The notes below the pieces were generated by a model. It was not told the DNA's origin, searched no databases, and saw nothing but the letters and a program-made list of their open reading frames with translations. This document shows, one piece after another, positions 50,920 to 60,430 of a stretch of DNA of 64,000 nucleotides (positions are counted from its first letter, which is position 1; each line of letters starts with the position of its first letter). The stretch is taken from assembly GCA_964247055.1 (NCBI GenBank), contig OZ176050.1, forward strand, positions 2,790,001-2,854,000. Reading direction: 5' to 3'. The translations under genes were made by a program, and so were the position numbers. This DNA comes from Paragordius varius. Its lineage: Eukaryota > Nematomorpha.

Positions 50920-51830
50920 AAATGCGATCAAAAATAACAACAACTTGATATGTGTTGTTTACAAGAAACACGTTTTAGGTTTCTATCGCCATGAAGGTTG
51001 AAAACTTTATTATGAAGGAGGAAAAACATTGAGATCAGGGGGTAGTTATAGACATAAACGATCAGATAAAATATAATTAATAATGACGTCACAACGACAA
51101 AATTATCCAAATGCGAGCGACTTTTATTGATACAACCCTTGACATACTCTCCATCTATAACCCTTCAACAGGGTCACAATGTAACTACCAAACTGGAATT
51201 CTGGAATGAGTTTTATCAGATTCACAAAATGTTCCCGCAAACTACACACTTTTGATAGGCGGGGAGTTTAATAGACACAATAGAATGCACGTTTATGGTT
51301 ATAAAGAAATACAGGGTGGAGTAGGGATTGCCCGTAACGAAAAGGGCTCGCTTTATTTAGTAATTTAGATCTATTGATACTTAAAAAAAACCTTGTCTAT
51401 TAATATAAAAGCCGCACCTATTGCCTCTATAAATATTGAAGCAGTAAACAAGTACAACCTGGGTACAATAGCAGCCAATATCAAGAACGCCATAATAACC
51501 CAAACACATCAAGTTTGCGCCAAATTTCATCAATTTAATTATAAACCTAAAATGTAAAAATTATACTATAACCATTCGCTTTTATCTCACATATGCTTAC
51601 GAATGTTGGCCCTTAAAACACAATCAGAATAAAGTATGTAACAGAAAAAAAATCTTCAACCTATGTCTCACCAATCGCTATCACAATGATAAAACAAATA
51701 ACAATAATAAAATTTTACATAATCTTCCAAACTGACTCCACTTTTCTCAGAGCAAATTATTTCAGATACTGAAACCATAACGCTCAAGTGGTTGGATCAA
51801 TATTAAGATTTTTTTATCGAATGGCAATTC
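50920..51830 (+). mobile_element. Decayed LINE remnant with endonuclease pieces
   Basis: Broken plus-strand text begins with CCLQETRFRF (~50945), as in the LINE endonuclease. It continues with VPANYTLLIGGEFNRHNRMH and GVGIARNEKGSLY (~51230-51360), corresponding to the GDFN and GRNE motifs. Further on YAYECWPLKHNQNKVCNRKK (~51590) matches a post-RT LYGSECWPLK block, so the RT core appears deleted. Many stops; an old fossil. Confidence 0.6.
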
Positions 51831-51837
51831 AAAATGA

Positions 51838-53537
51838 GAGGGCTTCTTAAACTTTTGTAGTTCCCGACCCCATTTATGATGGCGTTTTTCTTAACGACCC
51901 CAACAAATATAAAAGAAAAATAATAGTTATCGAAATAACACTTAGAAATTTCGTTGATAATATTATCGGGATAATTTCGGTAGAGAATAAATTTTTATAA
52001 ATTTCTATAACATTTTCGGATTCTTAGTTAAAATTTATACAGGATAATTTCGGTTTTGATTGGCAAAATAAATCTATTTTTTATATAAATTTTTATGACA
52101 TTTTCTGATTCATAGTAAATTTATACTAGATACTAGCTGGCCCTGTCACGCTTCGTTGTGACGCAGTCGCACCGATAATAATTTTTATTAATTTGCAATA
52201 AATAGAGATAATGGAGATAAAAATAATAAAAAACATATTTAATAAAAAGAATGTCTTCAATTATTATGAGACGGGTTTTTGTGGGGCTCAAATAGTGTTT
52301 ACTCGAAATTGGCCATATTTACACTGTCCTTTATTAAAGTTAATATAATATCATTGGTTATTTTAATTCGTTTTACGATATCATGGTTGAAAGTTTTATT
52401 TTGAAATTGTTTTCACACAGCTGGGATCAAGGTATACAAAAAGTAAATCATTTGTGGTTCAAGGAAAGAATGATATTATACTAATTATCCAGAAATGTGT
52501 TTAACTGAACTTGTATGGCTGCTTATTTGAAATTATCTCCAAAACTACGCCATTTTTATATGGCGTCTCTATTTTAAACCGGTAGACCCCAACCCATAGT
52601 TTGGAAAAAGCGCTGGGTTAAATTCTTTTTTACAGGGCAAATATTTGGAATCATGTTTGATACCATCGTCTCATGGGTTGTTCAAAAAAATACCTCAACA
52701 CTAAATAATCGTTATATGATGGCGAGGGCTTAAGACCCCAAATTAACGATTAAAAAAGCCCGGCCTTAATTTTTACCTAGTTACGGGTCATATTTCAAGC
52801 TTTTAAGAGCTCATATGGCTTCATATCTGTAAATTATCTCCAAAACAACCCAATTTCTATATAGTGGCGCAGTTTTAGCGGCTATCTGTTTACCCAGCAG
52901 CCAATATTAAAGAAAGGCAAGACTAAAATTTTTACCTTACAGGGAAAACCTGGAATCCTCATTGAATTTTCTACGGTCTTATACCCCAGGCAAAAAATTA
53001 TTTATTTTTTTTTGAAAAAAATAGCATTTTACGGGGGAAGAGGGTAAAAAAAGAGCCTAATTCAAAAAAGTAAGCCGACTATGTTCGGTGCAATCGAAAA
53101 AAGGTAAAAAAATCATATTTGAAATCGACCAACACGTTTTTCGGAAATAAAGACAATTTTTGTGAACTTATGTTTTCAAAAAACCCGTTTTTACACGGGG
53201 TGGGCCCGAACTGGGGGCTCAACTCAAAAAAGGGTAAATCTATTGTCGGGGCATTTATAAATGATTATATTTGACATTTGGATTTGAATGGGTTTAACGG
53301 TTTTCCGGAAACTGATCACAACGCCAGCCATATTTATAAATATATATATTATAATGATCGATATAGAATGCTGGTATAAACAGTCTTTCCGAAGTAGAAG
53401 ATTTTAGGATATATATAATACGAAAATTGTTATTTATCTTTCTAACAATAATTTTACAAGTTTAAAACATATTTTATTTTGTATTTTTATCACTCGCGAC
53501 CCCAAATAAGGTCGCCACCCATAGTTTAAGAAGCCCT
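51838..53537. mobile_element. hAT-type non-autonomous element, itself interrupted by repeat copy B
   Basis: The left end reads AGGGCTTCTTAAACTTTTGT then CCCGACCCC. The right end read inward is AGGGCTTCTTAAACTATGGG then GCGACC and TTGGGGTCGC. Such TTCTTAAACT plus CGACCCC ends are typical of hAT elements. I could not find a matching 8-bp duplication, so it is old or its ends are off by a base or two. About 51950-52130 holds two diverged copies of a ~110-bp unit starting GATAATTTCGGT. The rest is mostly copy B. Confidence 0.6.
52131..53350 (+). repeat. Copy B of the modular non-coding repeat
   Basis: The head begins TACTAGCTGGCCCTGTCACG. The distal third (about 53020-53350) is collinear with copy A (CCGACTATGTTCGGTGCAAT, GGGGTGGGCCCGAACTGGGG, CGGTTTTCCGG). 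The middle (about 52560-52735) matches the reverse complement of copy C at about 58900-59090 (ACCGGTAGACCCC, AAAAAGCGCTG, ATATTTGGAAT). No coding capacity. Confidence 0.7.
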
Positions 53538-54516
53538 GAGTTAGACCATAACATGATTGGGGCCCAACGATCAGCCAAGATATAAACATAACTCAATTGA
53601 CTAACGATGTCTCGATCGTAGATTATTTCGCTCATGGTTTTAAAATATCTCTAATGGACTTTATAAGAATATCCAGCATAGATTTGAAACCCCGATTTTC
53701 TAGGCCCTTTAAAACAAGCTGTTTTTTTATAAGCATGGTTTTTACTATTAGTGGTTTTGAGCACGGCCAATTCAAAAAAAGCGGCTTAGCTACTTGTTTA
53801 ATCATGCTTGAACTGGCATAATTTTCTGGAATATATTTTAAGTGCAACAAGTTACATTCATTATACCACATTTCGCTTCTAAGATATATAACAATTTTAA
53901 ACTTGAATTTACGCAGTTCAGAGAAGTGTAGAGCAGGAACGAAGTAGGCTATTTATATTTTTGATCATGTTTTAGCTATAAAATAATGTCCCTCTAGAAA
54001 CAAATTCTATAAAAAATACTTGGTGTGTGTAATTTTGTTTAACCGCGGAAACACGTTTAATATTTATAATATAAATTCCAGTTACAATTCAAGCATTTCC
54101 ATATATTAAATATATGCTGAACTTAAAATTTTATTTTATAAAAAATGTGCAATATTAGACTATACATTCCATTGTATGTGAGCCCAAAATTAGGAAATAT
54201 TTGGGCGCTAAATCTTTCATATATTAGAAAATAGATATATAAAACAAATGGACATTGCACTATAAATATGATTCTATATTTATAGTCAATCGGTTAAAAT
54301 TATTTATAAAAAATATATATAACTGTAGTATCTATATCCTCTGCGATAAAAAACGCATATATTTTAAGATTTCACGAATAAAATATAAGAACTATATAAA
54401 AGAAATATATTTGCTAGTACAACAAAAAAATTTATTTATTTTTATCATATATATTCGTATCCTAGAAAATTTAATTTTTGATATATTACCATATGTTAAA
54501 TGAATGAATTTACAAT
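53538..54516. other. Spacer upstream of SSU72
   Basis: A 79-codon minus-strand open stretch at 53871-53632 (NLLHLKYIPENYASSSMIKQ) has protein-like composition but no family I recognise. It could be a worn transposon or LINE piece. The rest is very AT-rich with nothing supported. Confidence 0.4.
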
Positions 54517-55212
54517 ATGAATGATTTAAATTTCGCTGTGGTCTGTTCAAGTAATATGAATAGAAGTATGGAGATTCATCATCTTTTATCCAAAAGAGGA
54601 TTTAAAGTCAAATCGTTTGGGACAGGTTCTCAAGTTAAATTGCCAGGAATGAGTGCAGACAAGCCAAACACCTACGATTTCGATACAACATATGATTATA
54701 TTTACAAAGATCTTGAGAAAAAGGATAAGTCTTATTATACTCAAAATGGGATTTTAAATATGCTTGACAGAAACAGGCGAATAAAACCTCACCCAGAACG
54801 TTTTCAAGATTATTTTACAAAATTTCTCGATTATTATGCTGGGACTTACGACGGAGACGAAAAATTTGAAAAGTTTGATGTTATATTCACGTGTGAAGAA
54901 AGAGTTTTTGATCAAGTTGTAGATGATTTATGGAATTGGATGCCGCCTGATAAGCTTACTTCCAGGTAACGAAATTTATAAATTGTATATAGGCAAAAAA
55001 ATAATTATATAAATTCATATACTCCAGTTCATGTAATTAATTTGGATATTATTGATAATCATGAGGAAGCTACACTTGGGGCATTTTTAGTTAATGAGAT
55101 TTGTGAATTAATGAAAAAATCCGAAGATTTGGACAATGACATGGATGAGATCCTTACCGAAGTCGAACATAGCTCAAACAAAATTCTGTTGCATAATATT
55201 TGTTTTTATTAA
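54517..55212 (+). CDS. SSU72: RNA polymerase II CTD phosphatase SSU72
   Basis: Removes phosphate from Ser5 (and Ser7) of the Pol II C-terminal repeat, coupled to 3'-end processing, in the nucleus. Two exons, 54517-54965 and 54993-55212, split by a 27-nt intron; 222 residues. The active-site CX5RS loop is C10-SSNMN-R16-S17. The general-acid Asp is D132 in FTCEERVFDQVVDDL. Other hallmarks are FGTGSQVKLPG, YTQNGILNMLDRNRRIKPHP, PVHVINLDIIDNHEEATLGA and the terminal ICFY. Compared with human (194 aa) there are two insertions: about 17 residues between ERFQ and FDVIFTCEER, and about 13 between DDL and PVHV. The second spans the intron site. The acceptor choice is forced: only splicing to 54993 keeps SYTPVHV in frame. 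AATAAA lies at 55237-55242. Confidence 0.95.
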
Positions 55213-55589
55213 TTAGACCATTATTTAAATTTTAAGAATAAATTTAATTTAATAACGCATTTTAATTTTCAAGCATAAACAGATATTGGACGGAACTCCC
55301 TTTTTTAAATTTAAATACATGTTTTTTGGAACGATAAAAGGTTTTAAGTATCGTTTTTATAATGGAATGGCCATTGGTTTTTTTATAACATTTTTCAAAT
55401 AAAAAAATATAAATATAATTGGGCATATATTAGCGAAATCTTTTTTGGATCCGGAACATTCGGCCATGCTTTTTTTAAGAAATGTATCTAAACAAACAAA
55501 ATTCTGGATACCAATATACGCGGCCCTGGGGCTGCGGTTCTAAGGGGCTCTTTTATGGCCCTGCATTATTGAATTATTTTCTGAGTTCA
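55213..55589. other. Short spacer after SSU72
   Basis: Holds the SSU72 AATAAA and a GC-richer patch at about 55510-55560. Nothing else recognised. Confidence 0.4.
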
Positions 55590-55612
55590 AAAGTATAATA
55601 TATATATACCAT

Positions 55613-55788
55613 TTCCCAGTCTAAATAAACGTTTTCCCACTCAATCGAAACATTTTCCCAATCAATCGAAACATTTTCCCAGTCAATCGAAACGTTTTCC
55701 CAGTCAATAAAAACATTTTCCCAGTCAATAAAAACATTTTCTCAGTCAATCGAAACGTTATCCCAGTCAATAGAAACGGTTTTATTTT
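55613..55788 (-). repeat. 21-bp minisatellite, left arm
   Basis: Eight tandem units, consensus TTTTCCCAGTCAATCGAAAC plus G or A, with CG/AA and C/T variants between units. Inverted relative to the right-arm array. Confidence 0.9.
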
Positions 55789-56149
55789 TGATGATAAATA
55801 TCAAAACAAGAATATAAAAACACCTTTTAACCATTATTAGCCTAATATTAGGATATAATTTTTTATAAAAACACAATTATTGAATGACAATTTTTCCAAG
55901 TATATTCCTGTGCACAATCATTAATGATTTATTCTTTAAATATTATATTTTTGGAATTTGAGTTAAGATAATATTTTTTATTTTATCGACGCATTTATAT
56001 ATGCGGCTAACTTATAAAATCTATACTTACGGATTAAATAATAAAATTTATAAAAATATACCATTTTTATCACAAAGTCATTTAACACTTTATATTGGAT
56101 CTAAACATAAACTTTACGCCAAGTTTTTTTAATATTTATAATTTGATTC

Positions 56150-56430
56150 ATTGGAGGCTCAACGCTGCCTTCTGATAATCTTTGTGCGGCCCGCGAAAAA
56201 TTTGGAAAACGCAAAAATATGCCCACAAAATCTTAGTATTAATCATATTTTTTACGTATTATTATGAATGGGTCTATTAAATTGGTAAAAAATTGTTATA
56301 TTGTGTTTGTATTTTGCAGTCTTATAAAATTATGTGAATGCCCGTATATATTTCGAATGGAAAACCGTGCGCTTTTTGAGTTAAAGATGCGGCCCGCGAA
56401 AGCATTTAGTTGGACACCCTTGTTTTAGTA
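56150..56430. mobile_element. hAT-type MITE remnant in the foldback core
   Basis: The right end read inward is CAAGGGTGTCCAACTAAATG then CTTTCGCGGGCCGCATC, a common hAT terminal theme. A second GCGGCCCGCGAAA near 56187 may be an internal or degenerate left copy. No target duplication found. Confidence 0.5.
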
Positions 56431-56787
56431 AAATATCCTTTTTATTAAATATTTTTAGCTCAAAAACATTTTTATCAAAAAAATTTTCGTTAAGATTTTT
56501 TTCCGACAGTATATTTATCGACAAACCGGAGATATTTAAAAACTATTCTGAAGCGTTCCGCAAATATTAATGCGGACTATCGATAAAATAAAAAATATTA
56601 TCTTAACTCAAATTCCAAAAATATAACATTTAAAGAATAAATCATTAATGATTGTGCACAGGAATATACTTGGAAAAATTGTCATTCAATTGTGTTTTTA
56701 TAAAAATTAATATCCTAATATTACGCTAATAATGGTTAAAAGGTGTTTTTATATTCTTGTTTTGATATTTATCATAAAAAATAAAAC

Positions 56788-56999
56788 CGTTTTTATTGAC
56801 TGGGAAAACGTTTTTATTGATTGGGAAAATGTTTTTATTGACTGGGAAAATGTTTCTATTGACTGGGAAAACGTTTCGATTGACTGGGAAAATGTTTCGA
56901 TTGACTCGGAAAACGTTTCGATTGACTGGGAAAACGTTTCGATTGATTGGGAAAATGTTTCGATTGACTGGGAAAACGTTTATTTAGTCTGGGAAATGG

Positions 57000-57000
<1 letters not shown>
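56788..57000 (+). repeat. 21-bp minisatellite, right arm
   Basis: Ten tandem units of 21 bp, consensus TTTCGATTGACTGGGAAAAC plus G. Because 21 is a multiple of three, the array stays open as a repeating DWENVSI heptapeptide. This is a by-product of unit length and I do not call it a gene. Confidence 0.9.
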
Positions 57001-57024
<24 letters not shown>

Positions 57025-57030
<6 letters not shown>

Positions 57031-57599
57031 TTATATATTTTCAGTATTTGAAAAACTGCGTCTGATTTGGTAATCGTATTATAAAAAGTTTTTTCATGTC
57101 GAAAATTTCCGGCTTTTTTATAAAACTTTGCTTCGATTTGATCATATGCCTCTTATTAGGAAATGATCGATTATAATGATTCCAATTTAGAATTAATATT
57201 TGATAGAAATGATAAAGAAAGTAAATCATGTGTTGGGATAGGCCAATTTAATATGAAGTTATTCTCTTGTATTGTCGCAACTTAATAGACGCGGCATATT
57301 CAAAATGAAACATGTTAATAGACGTAGGATATGACATTAGATTGTCCTATTAACCAAATTTGTCAAAAATTATTGGTTTATATTAAAATATGTCCATTTT
57401 GTAGAAGATATTATTGCCAAAATATTTGTCTAAAAATCGCCAAAAAATTCAGCCTACTAAATTCGTAAATATTTATTTGCGTATGAAGCTATTATAGTAT
57501 TGCCCTTAAGACAAAAAATTCATTATATTCGGCCCGTCAAAATTTTTTGGTGATTGCTAATGCTTTTCTTATTTTATAAGCAAAAGTACAATTGTAATT
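57025..57599. other. Spacer between foldback element and repeat copy C
   Basis: AT-rich. TTAATAGACG(C/T) recurs at about 57282 and 57316 as a two-copy tandem. No gene seen. Confidence 0.4.
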
Positions 57600-59577
57600 T
57601 TTGAATAATATAATCATTAATGAATGCCCCGACAATAGCTTCGCCCTTTTTTTAAATTAGGCCCCAGGTGTAAAAAACGGTTTTTTTAAAAAACAGAAGT
57701 CCACAAAAATCGTGTCTTTGAGACAATTTATAAGTTGGACCATTCGATTTCAAATATGATTTTTTTACTTATTTTCGATGGCCCCGAACATAGTCGGCTC
57801 GCTTTTTTAATTTAAGCCCTACTTTATTTTTCTCCCCCCTAAAATGACATTTTTTTCAAAAAATTGTCCACAAAAATAATTTTTTTAATCTATTTTCCGC
57901 CAAAAGTATGAGACAGTAAATATTCAATAACTGTTAAAAGGCATTTTAGTCAAGCGTTTCTTTGATGATAGCCCCGTTAAAAACTGACCCGTCATATCGA
58001 AATAGCGTGCTTTTGGGGTCAGAAAACATATGAGGCAATTCAATAACTGCTTAAAATATTACCCGTAATAAGGCAAAAATCTAGGTCGCGCGGTTTTTTA
58101 AAATATCCTTTAATTAAGTCCACGCCCTGATAAATGCGCCACCATAGAATGATTTTTTAGTTTTGAGGCAATTTTTCCAAAAACTAATGAGAGCAAGGTT
58201 TTCTCCGTAAATAATTTTAATCAAGCGCTTTTTTGTATCAGTCTCTGGGTAGGGAGCTACCCACCTAAAACTGCTGCACTATATCGATTTGCGTTGTATA
58301 AGAGTTTTTTTCAGAAAACTTATCAGGCCACAGAAGTTTAATATGACTCTGAAATATTACCCGTAAAAAAGTAAAAATTTAAGTCGAGCGGTTTTGTAAA
58401 ATTAGCCGTTAATAATGCCCTCTACACCCTAAAAAATGCGCTATCATTGAACTATTATTTAGTCTTGAATCCATTCTTCCAAAAATTATTAAAAACATAT
58501 GGAATGAATGACGATTTCCCTTATAAGGCAAAATTTTTTATCGAACGTATTTTTTATATTAGCCTCTGAAAAGGGGGCTACCCGCCAACCACTGCGTCAC
58601 CATATCGATGCAGCATGCCTTTGGCGCTAAATTTCAGAAAATCTATGAGACTAATAGAAACATATGGAATCCATGATAATTCTAGCATTGCCCATATTAA
58701 GCCGAAAATTTCGCCCAACTATTTTTTATACCCCTGGGTAAGGAGCTACCCGCCAAAAACTGCGCACTATATAGCAATTGCGTTGTTTTGTAGCTAATTT
58801 ACCGAAATTTTATGAAACCATATGAGCTCATTAAAAGCTTAAAATATTACCCTAGGCAAATAAGGCCAGGGTTTTTTAAATTAATTTGGGGCTCTGATGC
58901 CCTAAAAATACGCCATCAATAACGAATACTTAGTGTTGAAGTATTTTTCGAAAAACCCCTGAGACGATGATATCAAAGATAATTCCAAATATTTCCTATA
59001 AAGGCAAAGAATTTAACTCAGCGCTTTTTCCCTATAGGTCTATGGGTAGGGGTCTACCGGTTTGAAACTGAGACGCAATACAAAAATGTGGTTTCAGACC
59101 TAATTTTCAAAAACTTAAGAAGCCATACGCGATGTCAAAAATAAAGCTTTTTTGCACGTTTCACCCAATAATTGCTTATGTTTATTTATACTAAGAACAT
59201 TGTGAATAAATATTTTTTTGCTAACATTGTTAAAATTTGGTGTGCTTGGGGCCTTTATACTATTAAACTCGATCAACAATATGTTTTTAAGGCTATTTTT
59301 CGCCAAAACTATGAGATCATAATAAATTGAATAGTATAAAAAATTATTTTGTTCACCGGTGACCTATATCCGAAAGGACAAAGTTTAACTTGAGTATTGA
59401 TGCGACTAGTTTAATACATTAATTTTTAAAGTATCGTTGTAAAAATCGGATATGAAAGAGTTTGTCCAACTATCTCTATAGGAGTGCAGGCGTATAAAAA
59501 CAAAAAAATTTGTCCCCCCAAGAATTCCGAAGGACTTCCTGGGGGGGGGGGGGGGGGAGCAGCCCGAGATTTACTAT
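57600..59577 (-). repeat. Copy C of the modular non-coding repeat, longest copy
   Basis: 57600-57870 is the reverse complement of the distal part of copies A and B (GAATGCCCCGACAATAGCTT, CCGAACATAGTCGGCTCGC). From about 57960 to 59100 it is built of about five diverged modules of roughly 250-320 bp, each containing a GGGTAGGGAGCTACCC-like block followed by ACTGC(G)CA and ATATCGAT (near 57965, 58246, 58566, 58731, 59040). The far end (59520-59577) carries the GAAGTCCTTCGG head motif and CTCGGGCTGCT as in copy A. Non-coding. Confidence 0.7.
59541..59557 (+). repeat. G17 homopolymer
   Basis: Seventeen consecutive G bases in an AT-rich region, inside the head of repeat copy C. Copy A has a mixed C-rich sequence at the matching place, so the run is an expansion or a sequencing/assembly artefact. 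Confidence 0.9.
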
Positions 59578-59984
59578 AATTATTTTTTTTCCTAGGTGGT
59601 GAATATTTTTATTATTCAATAGACCCAATGAAGAATGGAATTGTCATACAATTTCAATTTACATTAAAAATATTCTATTAAACATTGTTTACATTTCCTT
59701 CTTGTTTACCTATTTTATATATTCAGACTTGAATCGCTTTACCAACAATCATTTATAAAGTTTTATGCTTTGTACTTTTATTAAATCAAAAAAATTATTA
59801 AAAGGCTATAATTAATTGTAAATGTAAATGTTTTCAACCTTCTAGAAAGGAAAAAATCAACATATTTTAGCAAAACAATAATATCTTGATTAATTTGCCG
59901 ACATTTTAAAGGTAATCCATATTGGTATCAGATCGAATTTTCATTGATAACAAACCAGTTAAGAATATTCATACAGTGTTAACC

Positions 59985-60430
59985 CTACTAGAATTATGAT
60001 ATCAATTTTGATGAAGTTACAACCACAAATTAAATACATCATCAATCACCAATTCAACCTTGATCATTCTAAAGAAAAATTGAGGTCACGTGGATCGCAA
60101 CAAAGTCAAATATATCTTCAAAATAAAACAGGGAATGATAGACACTGCACTTATAATACACAACCTCTTAAACTTATAATACCTCCCTTAATAAATTTAA
60201 TGTTAAGACATGCCTTTCGCCATTAATCAACGATTTATCACTCCTTGTATAAGATAATTGTTGATTGTCAAAAGTATTGGGTCAAAATCGAGTTTCTTCG
60301 TTAGCAAAACAATAATCATAGTCAACCTAGATAGCTACAGTACGAACCGCTAAATTTTATTTAATCTCGCTTAATAAGGTTACAAATAACCCTTGCTCAT
60401 CTTTAATCAACCATACTCACTCCCCGTGCC
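59985..60430 (+). repeat. Diverged edge monomers of the satellite
   Basis: At about 60180-60430 the text follows the satellite monomer with many changes (AAAGTATTGGGTCAAAATCG, ACAGTACGAACCGCTAAATT, CTCGCTTAATAAGGTTACAA). Identity drops further to the left, and at about 59985-60140 only short matches remain. This gradient is what an array border looks like. Confidence 0.7.

Larger units (their letters stand above)
55590..57024. mobile_element. Foldback-like element with long inverted arms carrying 21-bp minisatellites
   Basis: Left arm about 55596-55995 and right arm about 56575-57010 are inverted copies. Both end in ACCATTTCCCAGTCTAAATA facing outward into TA runs. Both then have a minisatellite of 21-bp units (8 left, 10 right), followed by collinear unique text (CATTAATGATT, TTGTGCACAGGAATATACTT, TTAAGATAATATT). 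The centre (~55996-56574) includes the fragment at 56150-56430. Long inverted arms built of short tandem units are the hallmark of foldback (FB) elements. No transposase is seen. The right end runs into a (TA)n tract. Confidence 0.75.

Noticed and set aside
53632-53871. 79-codon minus-strand frame with protein-like composition
   Set aside because: No family recognised, no splice partners found, and it lies among degraded repeats. Left as spacer.
56732-57073. 113-codon open frame with repeated DWENV heptapeptide
   Set aside because: It follows exactly from a 21-bp minisatellite in a foldback arm. The inverted arm has the same array, with no independent sign of coding.
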